DNA of 13,830 nucleotides from positions 1 through 13,830 of the forward strand of contig CAXXSP010000042.1 in the NCBI GenBank assembly GCA_963676605.2, written 5' to 3'. Shown here one piece after another: positions 1 to 7,787 of this stretch; position 1 is the stretch's first letter, and every line of letters starts with the position of its first letter. Source of the DNA: SABI01 sp963676605 (GTDB taxonomy: Bacteria > Spirochaetota > Spirochaetia > Sphaerochaetales > Sphaerochaetaceae). Made by a program: the position numbers and the translations under genes. The notes under the pieces are model-generated. The model was not told the origin of the DNA and made no database searches. It saw nothing but the letters and a program-made list of their open reading frames with translations.

Positions 1-380
1 TAGAAATGGGAGTATACGATATCGAAGTTCTCTTCGAGTTGATCAAAGAGGTTCAGGACCGCCCGTTCCTTGTTTCGGTAACTCATTTCAGCAGTAATTC
101 TGTATGCATCCCCGAAGGATATGAAACGGGGAGAGTATACGGTGATTCCTCCGAAGGAGGTCTCTATCGTAGCTTTCTCAGGAGGTAAGGCATTCCCTTT
201 GATCAGTCGTTTCGTGAGACTGACCGGACGGATGACGGTACAGGAGATGCCGTGTCTTACGAACTGTTCGAGCAAATTATAGAGAAACATTCCCGAAGAG
301 GAAAACGGGTAGGGGGGGAAGATATTCGTAAAGATACAGGCGTGCTTTATCGTATTCATCTCTAGGTAGCTATTCTCCAT
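1..380 (-). CDS. Glycosyltransferase, GT4-like N-terminus (partial, cut by window edge)
   Basis: An open minus-strand frame begins at the ATG at 380 and is still open at base 1, giving 126 codons with no stop. The N-terminus begins MENSYLEMNTIKHACIFTNI and continues FPPYPFSSSGMFLYNLLEQFVRHG at about residues 20-43. This is the pattern of the N-terminal Rossmann half of GT-B retaining glycosyltransferases: a hydrophobic beta strand, a Pro/Gly-rich loop, then a helix ending in 'L..HG'. A second strand (SCTVIRP) follows. The C-terminal donor-binding half with the E-x7-E motif lies outside the window, so family and sugar cannot be fixed. An AAAGGA sits at 384-389, only 3 bases from this ATG; an in-frame ATG at 359 is the alternative start and has no better ribosome site. 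It lies 54 bases downstream of the Wzi-like gene on the same strand and is probably part of the same transcript. Confidence 0.7.
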   Translation of the reverse strand, partial: MENSYLEMNTIKHACIFTNIFPPYPFSSSGMFLYNLLEQFVRHGISCTVIRPVSLTKRLIKGNALPPEKATIETSFGGITVYSPRFISFGDAYRITAEMSYRNKERAVLNLFDQLEENFDIVYSHF

Positions 381-434
381 ATATCCTTTCTGTTGTCAAT
401 GAAAGGGCTCTGATTCATGTAGGTTTCAACCTTC

Positions 435-2120
435 TCATCGAGTATTCTCTGGGGAAGAAAATACATCAAGCGTATATCGGGCACCGAAGGTAATCTGTAC
501 ATCATTCGAATAGCTCCCGTTATCATCCCATGTATTGACGAAGTAGGTATCGCCGTAGAGGGTAAGGGGGATGTCAGGCAGGAGGTACGATCCCCCGATT
601 CCTGTGATAAGTCTGTATGTCACGTCTCCTGAAGGAGAGATTGCTTCCATAGCAGCCTCTCCGAAATCGAGTTCCTGATCTGTATTCCCGTCAGCAAGCA
701 GTACGGCATTCTCCCCCTGGGCAATGAACCTGATATCACCGAAGAGATCAAATTCCTGATCTCTTGAATACCCTCCATGGAGGGCAACAACGATACTGTC
801 AGGACCATACTTGTATCCGAGGTAACTCACACTTCCTTTCCCTTCTCTCATCGTGACGGAGTTCAGGAGATCAAGGTTATAATTCGTGGGATCATCGCCG
901 TAGTTCTCTGTATGATCACCCGCTCGCAGATAGACATAGGGAGAAGTATAGGCACCTTCGAAAAAACCGGTGATTTTCCCGTTCTCGGTCTCCCTGGCAT
1001 AGCGGAGTCCGAGAAGGGCTGCATAGGCTGAAGGGGGAGGATCTTCATATACATCGAGTTCTCCGGAGGTCTGAAACTGATCGAGGAAGAACTGGAAATC
1101 AAGAAGGAGGCCTTCCGTGAGTACTGATTCGATCTCCAGGGCTGCTGTGGCATTAGTCTCCCCAAAGTTCTGGAAGTTATGCATGATCATGAGGGGACTG
1201 AACATCCTGAGATCCATCTGGTCGGAATAGATAAGCGTCATCTCGGTAATAGATACCCTGAACCGGGGTGAGAATTTCGCTTCAAGGCGGTGAGCAACGG
1301 TCATTCTGACGTTTGAACCGTGAAAGAGGGTCTTCCAGTATTCTCCGTCACTCGCGGGAATCACTGCCTGTTGATTCTCATCAAGTTCATTCATCGGTAT
1401 CGTGAGGAATGAGTACTTCAGGATATCATTGGACGTGCTTGCAAGGAAGAAATCGTGATAGGGGGCATGATCCCCTATGAGGAGGTTCCCTGTCATGCCC
1501 TGACCCCAGGAGAGGGTATCCCGTCCTGCAACACTCGTGATGTGATCGGAGGCAAAGGAAAGATAGGCGGTATGGGGGAAGCTGTTCTGCAGATTTGTCT
1601 CCGAGAAGTCGTCCTCGAAGGGATAGCTCGTGCTGAATCCCTGGAAATCCTCTTCATTCAGACGTTTCTCAATGCCGTAGGTGAACATGCCGAAAAGGTG
1701 GTCTGCGAAGATGGTTGAGGCTTCGATGGAGAGAATCGGGTTTCTCTCGCTATAGCGGTCTACCCATTCCCACTCCTCGGCATTCTCATCAACGTTCATA
1801 TAGAATTCAGGTGAGAGAGTGATGGATCCTCGCAGATAGATCTCCTCTTGTGGGAAGAGGGTCCGTTCAAGGTCTGACAGCTTTTCTTTCTGCCCTTGAG
1901 AGAGGTGAGTTGTCTGTCTGAGCGCATCAATCTGACGCTGCAGTTCATATCCGCTCAGAGGAGGAGCTGCAGACAGAGGCAGTATGCCCGATGCAATACT
2001 CAGATCGTTGATCTGGGTGATATACGGACTGTCTTCCTCGAAGATACGAGACAGAGGATCGGACGAAACATTCCACAACAGAAGGAATATTCCGACAAGA
2101 ACAGGTATCCGTACTCTCAT
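435..2120 (-). CDS. Wzi-like outer-membrane capsule-assembly protein (copy 2)
   Basis: This 561-residue protein has an N-terminal signal peptide (MRVRIPVLVGIFLLLWNVSS, likely cleaved near residue 20). A short alpha-helical region of about 70 residues with the 'L..l...GILPLS...P' pattern follows, and the rest alternates polar and aromatic residues as in a transmembrane beta-barrel. The best family mark is GRDTLSWGQGMTGNLLIGDH near the middle. It matches the 'GRxxxxWGpGxxgnLll' signature I associate with Wzi capsule-assembly proteins, which sit in the outer membrane and hold or guide exported polysaccharide. The protein lacks the C-terminal Phe seen in many barrels. The start is well supported: AAGGAG at 2129-2134 lies 8 bases before the ATG. 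It follows the other Wzi-like gene by 23 bases. The family call is from motif recognition; the role in this locus is inferred. Confidence 0.68.
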   Translation of the reverse strand: MRVRIPVLVGIFLLLWNVSSDPLSRIFEEDSPYITQINDLSIASGILPLSAAPPLSGYELQRQIDALRQTTHLSQGQKEKLSDLERTLFPQEEIYLRGSITLSPEFYMNVDENAEEWEWVDRYSERNPILSIEASTIFADHLFGMFTYGIEKRLNEEDFQGFSTSYPFEDDFSETNLQNSFPHTAYLSFASDHITSVAGRDTLSWGQGMTGNLLIGDHAPYHDFFLASTSNDILKYSFLTIPMNELDENQQAVIPASDGEYWKTLFHGSNVRMTVAHRLEAKFSPRFRVSITEMTLIYSDQMDLRMFSPLMIMHNFQNFGETNATAALEIESVLTEGLLLDFQFFLDQFQTSGELDVYEDPPPSAYAALLGLRYARETENGKITGFFEGAYTSPYVYLRAGDHTENYGDDPTNYNLDLLNSVTMREGKGSVSYLGYKYGPDSIVVALHGGYSRDQEFDLFGDIRFIAQGENAVLLADGNTDQELDFGEAAMEAISPSGDVTYRLITGIGGSYLLPDIPLTLYGDTYFVNTWDDNGSYSNDVQITFGARYTLDVFSSPENTR

Positions 2121-2143
2121 ACATCACACTCCTTATCACCCGG

Positions 2144-4018
2144 TTACGGGTATATCGTCACTCCGAACTGTACGACATGGTCGAAGGTCAGGTCGCTCCA
2201 CTCCCCTGTAGGTGTATGATCGAATTCGACAGTGGTGTCAAGATCCTTCTCTGTCGTAGCTCCGATGCGGTAGGAACCGTAAAGCGTGACAGGAAACTGT
2301 TCGAAGGATTTTGAGGCTCCGAGCTCCAGCGATACGGTCTTCTCGAAGAGATAGTCACTGAAGTTTTTCTCGCCGATATCATCCATATCCCGGTAATTCT
2401 CGTTCACTGACATATCAAGAGCATATCCGTACTGGGCACTCCGTCTCTGATATTTCAGGGTAGCGAATGCATGAAGGGAGGGGGAAATACCCATCTTTGT
2501 CGATATGAGGAATTCATCCGAGTTCGGATAGATCGGGTATCCGAGAGAGAATCCCTTGTTCACGTATGAAGTCTGGGTGAGTTCGGTAGTAACGACCCGA
2601 TGGTAGTAGGTTCCGTCAGATGCAATGTAGTTATCATCTGTATCTCCTCCTGCCGTATTATACTCCTCCTCTGTTATCTCTTCATATTCTATACTCTGAG
2701 AGGTTCTGGGGTAGTGGGTATAGAAGAAGGGGGAAAGCTTCGTGTACTGGAAGGTGAACTTGGAGAAGTTTCCGAGAGGTAGGTCCACATCAACTCCTCC
2801 CTGATAAGCGAGTATGTTTCTATACCAGGTGAAGAAGTTGCTTGGGGAGAGTGAATTCATCTCGGTTGTCGCCATCGATCCGTAGAAACGGGCGTTCTTG
2901 AATCTCCACTGCATATCAAATCCAGCGAGAACGTTGTCGAAGTCTCCCATCGTACTCTGCTGGAGCATGAGGATGGCAAAGGGATTAAGGTAGCCGATCT
3001 CGAATCGTTTGATCCACACGACCGATTCATAGATTCCGAAGGTAAGATCCAGAGGAAGATCAACTTCCACACGGTTTGCGCTGAAGTTGTTACTGAATTC
3101 AGTTGAGTGGAGTGTCTGAGGGAAGAATGCATCATTTCCTTCTATGCCGTCGCCGAGGGCGAAACCACCGAGGGAGCCGGTCACGAAGTTGATACGAAGC
3201 CAGTCAGTGAGGTTCAGCTGACCCTCAATACCTTCAAAGGGGGCTGCCTGTCCTGCCAGCATCAGGTTGTTTGTGCCTACACCCCAGTCTCTGTGTACGG
3301 CACCCCATCTCAGATCAAGAAGACCGTCCCAGAGGGAGAGTCCGATCTCCGGGTGGAAATTGAATCCCGTGTAGAAATGATCCATCGGGATGCTCGAGGG
3401 TTTCTTCCCTCCATCAAGGAAGTCCATATAGAATCCTTCACAGGGAATGGAGAAGTCTCCGTCGAGGAAGGGATAGCTGTCGAGTCTGTCCATGCTGAGA
3501 GCGACGTTCATCGAAAAGGAGAGGATATCCTTGATATCTCCCTTGATATAGGGCTGGACAGAGTTTCTGAGGTCTTTATGGTCGAGATCTGAAAGTAAAA
3601 GAGTCGTCTGGGTGGTTGCATTTGCTCCCACTTCGAGAGTGACATCGTGCTTTTCTGAGTATGCCTGATAACTTCCGGTTGCGAGCATATCGCTCATCTT
3701 TTCTGTCGGGGTTATCTCTCCTGAGAGTTCGGTGATGAGATGGTCTATTTCATCACGCTCTGCGGATGAGAGGTCGGAGTCTCTGATTATTTCGAGTTTT
3801 TCCAGGATAAAAGCAGTGGAGTAGGGTCTGACTGACGGCAGGTGAGGAATCACACCTCGCAGTTCTGCACTCTGCAGGACCGTGTACACCCGGTGATCAA
3901 GCGGTACCGAGAGCTGGGAAACCGCGAAAACGGAACTCAGAGGCGATATAAAGAGAATCAGCAGGAAAATGAGGACGAAAGAGTTGTGTATTGACGGATG
4001 TCTTCGTGTCTTGTTCAC
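2144..4018 (-). CDS. Wzi-like outer-membrane capsule-assembly protein (copy 1)
   Basis: This 624-residue protein starts at GTG, with AAGGAG at 4026-4031 seven bases upstream. A basic, then hydrophobic, signal peptide spans about residues 1-32 (ending LSSVFA). Next comes a helical segment with 'LRGVIPHLPSVRPYS' and 'ILEKLEIIRDSDLSSAERDE', the arrangement seen at the N-terminus of Wzi-type proteins. The barrel region contains LDLRWGAVHRDWGVGTNNLM followed by LAGQAAPFEGIEGQ, matching the WG-G-nnL signature of the family. The GTG start overlaps the TGA of the upstream glycosyltransferase gene as GTGA, so the two are probably translationally coupled. It resembles the next gene in signal peptide, helical N-domain and WG motif, but the two are too diverged to be a recent duplication. 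Expected location is the outer membrane, handling the glycan built by the neighbouring enzymes. An unrelated spirochaetal porin is a less likely alternative. Confidence 0.68.
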   Translation of the reverse strand: MNKTRRHPSIHNSFVLIFLLILFISPLSSVFAVSQLSVPLDHRVYTVLQSAELRGVIPHLPSVRPYSTAFILEKLEIIRDSDLSSAERDEIDHLITELSGEITPTEKMSDMLATGSYQAYSEKHDVTLEVGANATTQTTLLLSDLDHKDLRNSVQPYIKGDIKDILSFSMNVALSMDRLDSYPFLDGDFSIPCEGFYMDFLDGGKKPSSIPMDHFYTGFNFHPEIGLSLWDGLLDLRWGAVHRDWGVGTNNLMLAGQAAPFEGIEGQLNLTDWLRINFVTGSLGGFALGDGIEGNDAFFPQTLHSTEFSNNFSANRVEVDLPLDLTFGIYESVVWIKRFEIGYLNPFAILMLQQSTMGDFDNVLAGFDMQWRFKNARFYGSMATTEMNSLSPSNFFTWYRNILAYQGGVDVDLPLGNFSKFTFQYTKLSPFFYTHYPRTSQSIEYEEITEEEYNTAGGDTDDNYIASDGTYYHRVVTTELTQTSYVNKGFSLGYPIYPNSDEFLISTKMGISPSLHAFATLKYQRRSAQYGYALDMSVNENYRDMDDIGEKNFSDYLFEKTVSLELGASKSFEQFPVTLYGSYRIGATTEKDLDTTVEFDHTPTGEWSDLTFDHVVQFGVTIYP

Positions 4019-5232
4019 TTGGGAGCTCCTTTTTGGACGGTGGTATTCGATGAATCGTGGACAGTATTGTAGTCAAAGGCTAATGCTTTGAAAAGATGTT
4101 CGAACTGGCTTTCCCATGAAAGGTTGACGCGAGCGAACTCTCGCATACTGCTGCCGATTTCATCCTTCTTTCTCACTTCTTCGATGAAGGATATTACCTT
4201 GTTCATATCAAGCGGTTCATCATCCTGCGGGAAAGTGAGAGACCATCCCCGGTCCTGAGGGATGATGGGATCGGTGCCCGAGGCAAGATAGGGTATTCCG
4301 TGGGCGAGATACTCCCGTGCCTTCAGGGTTGCGATGCCGGTATGCCCGATCCTGTGAAGCCCCATGGAAGCCACCGCAATATCACAGAAGGAGAAATAGG
4401 ATTCAAGGTCAGAAGCGAAGGCGGGGCCTTCGAAATGAATCAGCTTCTCCATCTTCAGTGTCTTTACCAGAGTGACGAGTTTCTCTTTTGTCCCGTCACG
4501 GTCAGGTCCGACGATATGGAAATGGATATCGGGGGCTGAGTCTTCCTTGTGTTCCTGAAACTTTCTGATTCCTTCAATCACACGGTCATATGCGTTCATC
4601 ACCTGAATATTCGCGACTCCGAGGAGGTGGATATGATGATCAATCGGGGTGAACACTCTCTGCTGAATCCGGGTGAGTGAAATTCCGTTCGTGATATTGA
4701 GAGCAGGTACACCTCGGTATTCATCGGCCTTTTCTCTTCCGATCAGTGTGAGAAGATCGAATTTCCTGATCATACGGGTCTCGCTTTTTCTTGCAAGAGA
4801 AAAGAACAATTTCCGGTGAAGGCGGGTCTCCTTCTCTTCTTCCCGTTCCGGGGGGAAGGTCGGGATTTCCATGACCAGCCGGGTACCGCTCGCTTTCAGC
4901 GCATCAAGTGCCTGTTCAACAGGCGAGACAGCCGGCATGAGCCGAACGTATGCAAGAGAGAAGGAATGGGTCTGCGCGATGATCCTTACGGCACGAAACA
5001 GTGCGTTGAACAGAGAGAGCCTTCCGATTCCAGGAATCGAGGAGAAGGGAATAGCTGTAATTTCCTCCTCCGTTTCCCCGGTGCAGAGGTAGATCTTCCC
5101 CTTCCTGATACCCAGAAAGGAGACTTCCCAGCCAAGATTTCTCATGGCTTCCATCTGGTAGTCGAATTTCGGGAAGGGCGGCCCTTCTTCAGGGTCAAGG
5201 AAGTATTTCATGAGAAAGAGCACTGATTTCAT
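4015..5232 (-). CDS. Glycosyltransferase, GT4-like
   Basis: This 405-residue soluble GT-B fold protein opens with MKSVLFLMKYFLDPEEGPP, a strand-loop typical of GT4 enzymes. An acceptor-side helix (YQMEAMRNLGWEVSFLGI) follows. The interdomain region carries 'GVPALNITNGISLTRI' at about residues 174-189, the common GT4 'v.NGid' element. The donor-binding half has a 'FHIVGPD' strand (238-244) and 'GIATLKAREYLAHGIPYLAS' (299-318); Glu307 there occupies the place of the C-terminal glutamate of the E-x7-E motif. The first motif glutamate is not obvious, so the motif is degenerate. It probably adds a sugar from a nucleotide-sugar donor at the cytoplasmic face during glycan assembly; the sugar cannot be read from sequence. 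AGGTGA at 5242-5247 lies 9 bases before the ATG. The stop codon overlaps the GTG start of the first Wzi-like gene. Confidence 0.8.
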   Translation of the reverse strand: MKSVLFLMKYFLDPEEGPPFPKFDYQMEAMRNLGWEVSFLGIRKGKIYLCTGETEEEITAIPFSSIPGIGRLSLFNALFRAVRIIAQTHSFSLAYVRLMPAVSPVEQALDALKASGTRLVMEIPTFPPEREEEKETRLHRKLFFSLARKSETRMIRKFDLLTLIGREKADEYRGVPALNITNGISLTRIQQRVFTPIDHHIHLLGVANIQVMNAYDRVIEGIRKFQEHKEDSAPDIHFHIVGPDRDGTKEKLVTLVKTLKMEKLIHFEGPAFASDLESYFSFCDIAVASMGLHRIGHTGIATLKAREYLAHGIPYLASGTDPIIPQDRGWSLTFPQDDEPLDMNKVISFIEEVRKKDEIGSSMREFARVNLSWESQFEHLFKALAFDYNTVHDSSNTTVQKGAPK

Positions 5233-5353
5233 ACGAGTAATTCACCTAGCATAAGATACTCTGCAGTGTATCATAAACTCACGGTGTGAACCACTCCTGA
5301 GTAGAGGGTGGAGAGCGTGTGGTGATTGTGTGGAGGTTCTCTGTTTTCCTGCC
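5233..5353. other. 121-base intergenic gap between sulfatase-like and GT4 genes
   Basis: This gap is longer than most within the minus-strand gene run. It holds the 18-bp dyad at 5255-5272, a possible minus-strand -10 (TATGAT, 5270-5275) and one GTGTGAAC box (5284-5291). A weak inverted repeat (CCAC/GTGG arms) lies near 5292-5312. There is no U-run that would make a rho-independent terminator, so read-through from the upstream gene is likely, with a possible internal promoter. Confidence 0.4.
5255..5272. promoter_or_regulatory. 18-bp imperfect dyad upstream of the GT4 gene
   Basis: GATACTCTGCAGTGTATC is a two-fold symmetric sequence with half-sites GATAC-T-CTG / CAG-T-GTATC and a single mismatched pair. 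It lies 23 bases upstream of the glycosyltransferase start at 5232. It also overlaps TATGAT (minus strand, 5270-5275), a possible -10 box that has no convincing -35. Size and symmetry fit a dimeric repressor site, but no regulator is known in this window. The same bases could instead form a leader hairpin in a read-through transcript. Confidence 0.35.
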
Positions 5354-6541
5354 CTAAAGACCCATATTCCGCTTGATAGTGAGCAGCTTGCGGGCATACG
5401 CCTTTGCCTTGTAGAGGAGTTTTTCATACAGCTCTTCTGAAGGTCGGCCTCTTCTCCACATTTTTTCTTTGATGGCAAGGAGAGTCTTTAGCATCTCATG
5501 AGCTTCTTCCCATCGGGGATAAAAGAAACGCTGATTGGTGGAAGACCAGATCTCCCGGTCAACATCATAGTATTCGGCGTAGAAGAGGTTATGGTTCTCT
5601 TCAGGATCCCAGGCAAGATCATACAGACCGTATCGGTCACTCTGTTTCGTGTAGGTGAGTTTATACTGATCCTTGATGATCGCTATCTCCCGTTTCGGCT
5701 GCACGTAGTAGGCCGTGTCTGAGATGATGAAATCCTCCCGGAATACTCTCTTCTCTGCAAGCATCTCGAAGACGTGGGAATTAATGGTGAGATCATGGAC
5801 CTCTTCGAGTCCTTCAAGACGCGGGGTGACCAGAGGAATCCGGATCGAAGAATCATGGACATCGAAGCCGTAGTTATACTTCCCTCTCCATCCGTTCATA
5901 TGTCCATGATCGGCAGAAAAGGCGATCTCATCATCGGCGAAATAGGAACGGGCAAGACCGATGATCCGGTCGAAGGATTCAACATCGGAACCGTAGCCGT
6001 TCTGCCCTTTGATAACGTGAGGAATATGGAGCCAGAGGATAACAGGTTTCTCATCATTCGAGATTTCACTGAACAGAGAATCGATCAGAGACAGAGCCTG
6101 TTCGGTCTCTTCTTCTTTTTTCTCCAGAGAGTCGAAGACTCCTTTTTTGTGAGGACGGGGTTTTTCCCGGATAGTGACGATTTCATGAATCTTTGTATGA
6201 TTCCCCTCAGCTTTGAAGTGCTCAGCGACAAGGTCGGTGTAGAAGGTATCCCAGGCGATGTGGCAGGAATACCCCATCTCATGGTACCTGTCGAAAAGCG
6301 TCGTTCCGTTCAGAGGAAATTCATTACGATAGTATTTTCTGTCTGTCTCATAGGGGTAGATCCCTGTTGTCATGCTGGTGAATGCCATGAAGGTGCTCGG
6401 GGTTACCGTGTAGTGACGGTGAAATACCGTTCCCTTCGCTGCAAGTTCACTCATATGGGGAGTGTTCCAATAGGTGTTCCCGTATACGGGCAGGTAACTG
6501 CAGGGGAGTGCGTCTTTGGTGATGAGAATGATGTTCTTCAT
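5354..6541 (-). CDS. Sulfatase-fold (alkaline phosphatase superfamily) protein, probably a phosphotransferase or hydrolase
   Basis: This 395-residue protein covers a full sulfatase-type domain (Sulfatase, PF00884 fold). It opens with the metal-binding strand MKNIILITKDALPCSYLPVY (Asp10). 'VTPSTFMAFTSMTTGIYP' at residues 46-63 sits where sulfatases carry C-x-P-S-R. The Cys that would become formylglycine is absent, and Thr50 aligns with it, as in phosphoglycerol and phosphoethanolamine transferases. 'WLHIPH' (170-175), 'SADHGHM' (209-215, Asp211/His212 metal ligands) and 'DVHDSSIRIPLV' (227-238) complete the family pattern. The C-terminal ~60 residues are basic. There is no signal peptide or membrane segment, so it appears cytoplasmic, unlike LtaS or EptA. 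The sulfatase activity name should therefore be avoided; phospho-group transfer or hydrolysis on a glycan precursor is inferred. The start is preceded by GAGG within a hairpin-forming leader. It sits between two glycosyltransferase genes. Confidence 0.75.
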   Translation of the reverse strand: MKNIILITKDALPCSYLPVYGNTYWNTPHMSELAAKGTVFHRHYTVTPSTFMAFTSMTTGIYPYETDRKYYRNEFPLNGTTLFDRYHEMGYSCHIAWDTFYTDLVAEHFKAEGNHTKIHEIVTIREKPRPHKKGVFDSLEKKEEETEQALSLIDSLFSEISNDEKPVILWLHIPHVIKGQNGYGSDVESFDRIIGLARSYFADDEIAFSADHGHMNGWRGKYNYGFDVHDSSIRIPLVTPRLEGLEEVHDLTINSHVFEMLAEKRVFREDFIISDTAYYVQPKREIAIIKDQYKLTYTKQSDRYGLYDLAWDPEENHNLFYAEYYDVDREIWSSTNQRFFYPRWEEAHEMLKTLLAIKEKMWRRGRPSEELYEKLLYKAKAYARKLLTIKRNMGL

Positions 6542-6546
6542 TGTAC

Positions 6547-6564
6547 CTACCTCTCGGCAGGTAG
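6547..6564 (-). promoter_or_regulatory. Leader hairpin overlapping the Shine-Dalgarno of the sulfatase-fold gene
   Basis: On the minus-strand transcript, CTACCT (6564-6559) and AGGTAG (6552-6547) form a perfect 6-bp stem with a 6-base loop (GCCGAG). The 3' arm contains the AGG of the ribosome-binding region, 5-10 bases ahead of the ATG at 6541. In read-through mRNA the stem could hide the ribosome site. Confidence 0.35.
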
Positions 6565-6593
6565 TATATCAGGAATCCCTATAAGTCTGTCTA
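6563..6593 (-). promoter_or_regulatory. Possible extended -10 promoter for the sulfatase-fold gene
   Basis: Read on the minus strand, TAGACA (6593-6588) is followed after 19 bases by TATACT (6568-6563), preceded by TGA to give an extended -10 (TGnTATACT). Each hexamer differs from consensus at one base; the spacer is long, but an extended -10 can tolerate that. Initiation would fall near 6556, leaving a leader of about 15 bases that lacks the 5' arm of the hairpin described above. Confidence 0.35.
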
Positions 6594-6652
6594 CCCGAAC
6601 GAGTCCGGCACGAGAGAAGAAAGGATTCTGCAAGGCCGGCTGTAATGACAGG

Positions 6653-7732
6653 TTACTGCCGCGGAGGGGTATACGAGGCGACATACTTCTTCAGGGCACC
6701 TGTGAGGCTGTGGACTTCTTCTACATACTCGGCCGCTGCACGTCCCAGGTCTTCGCTCAGGGTTGGTGAAGCTTTCAGGTCTCTGATGATACGGGTGAAC
6801 TGTTCTGCTGCATGCGCATTGCAGAGATGACCTGTCACTCCATCTTCTATGAGATCCCTGTTCCCCACGATATCGGAGGCGATGACCGCTTTACCTGCCG
6901 CCATCGCTTCAAGGATAGAGACCGGCATCCCTTCCCAGAGGGATGTCTGTATATAGAGGGATGCAGCGTTCACCTTTCGTATTGCCTCCGTGCGGGGGAG
7001 GAGGCCTGTGACGGTGATGTTCTTTTCAGTCAACTGATATTTCAAAGGGCCGTCTCCCACCCACAGGAACTGTTCGTCCGGGAGAGAGCGTGCTATCTCA
7101 TTGAATAAAGAGGGCTGTTTCTGGGGCGATATCCTTCCGCAGGTGACGATATATCGGTCGGTATCTGTACCCTTCTCATGGGAAAACTGTGAGGTGTCTA
7201 TAAAATTGCTGATGGTTATGACGTTATCTGTGATTCTCTCTGCATGTGCCGCTTCTCCGTTTGACACGGCAATGATGCGTGCAGGGTGATAGGTTTCTAT
7301 CATTCGCTCGAAGGTGAGAAAGAGTCTTCGCTTGAAAGCTCCTACGTCCTCTCTGAGGAAGGAAAACCCGTGGGGAGAATAGAAGAGGGGAGTCTTATCT
7401 TTTCTCCTGAGAGCAAGTCTTCCGAGGACTCCGGCTTTCGAGGAGTGAAGATGAATGACATGAGGGTTCCACTCATCGATCTTTTTTCTGATTTCCCTGA
7501 CAGCCCGAGGATACTCCTTCAACGATCCCATCGGGATATAGGTGAGGGTGATATTGTCCTGGGCGAAGTCTGTTTCACAGCTCTTCGGAGAATCGTCCCT
7601 CAGAGAGTGGAGGATATGTATCTCGAAGCTCTCCCGGGGAAGATTACATGCGATATCACGTATGATCGCGTACACGCCCGTCGAGAAACTTTCCACGATA
7701 TAGAGGAGTTTCACCTTGTTCTTCTCTGCCAT
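6653..7732 (-). CDS. Glycosyltransferase, GT4 family (group 1)
   Basis: This 359-residue GT-B glycosyltransferase starts at ATG 7732 (MAEKNKVKLLYIVESFSTGV). Typical elements run in order: acceptor-side loop 'ESFSTGVYAIIRDIA' (14-28), 'IHLHSSKAGVLGRLA' (93-107), 'YSPHGFSFL' (118-126), 'IIAVSNGE' (153-160), 'ISNFID' (174-179), 'YIVTCGRISPQK' (194-205) starting the donor domain, 'FLWVGDGPL' (222-230), and the E-x7-E motif 'EGMPVSILE' with Glu267 and Glu275. It uses an NDP-sugar donor, probably while building a lipid-linked glycan in the cytoplasm; the sugar is unknown. The start is uncertain. The frame extends upstream to a TTG at 7816 inside the preceding gene, but homology-like sequence begins only at the ATG, and neither start has a clear Shine-Dalgarno. 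It lies 55 bases after the preceding stop. Confidence 0.85.
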   Translation of the reverse strand: MAEKNKVKLLYIVESFSTGVYAIIRDIACNLPRESFEIHILHSLRDDSPKSCETDFAQDNITLTYIPMGSLKEYPRAVREIRKKIDEWNPHVIHLHSSKAGVLGRLALRRKDKTPLFYSPHGFSFLREDVGAFKRRLFLTFERMIETYHPARIIAVSNGEAAHAERITDNVITISNFIDTSQFSHEKGTDTDRYIVTCGRISPQKQPSLFNEIARSLPDEQFLWVGDGPLKYQLTEKNITVTGLLPRTEAIRKVNAASLYIQTSLWEGMPVSILEAMAAGKAVIASDIVGNRDLIEDGVTGHLCNAHAAEQFTRIIRDLKASPTLSEDLGRAAAEYVEEVHSLTGALKKYVASYTPPRQ

Positions 7733-7787
7733 GGCGTAAGTATAGCTGAAGGTGTGCGGTCTGTATATGAGGAAACGGAAAGAAGCT

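Noticed and set aside
381..434. TTGACA on the minus strand near 395-400 and a small AGGTT/AACCT dyad at 421-432
   Set aside because: A -10 at normal spacing would fall inside the coding region after the ATG, and the 5-bp dyad with a 2-base centre is too weak for a terminator or operator call.
3107..3592. 161-codon plus-strand open frame opposite the first Wzi-like gene
   Set aside because: It lies wholly antisense to a well-supported gene, has no recognisable domain and no ribosome site, and its composition is that of a reverse-complement shadow.
5774..6769. 331-codon plus-strand open frame opposite the sulfatase-fold gene
   Set aside because: The opposite strand carries clear family motifs throughout 5354-6541; this frame has no motif and crosses into the next gap and gene without any start context.
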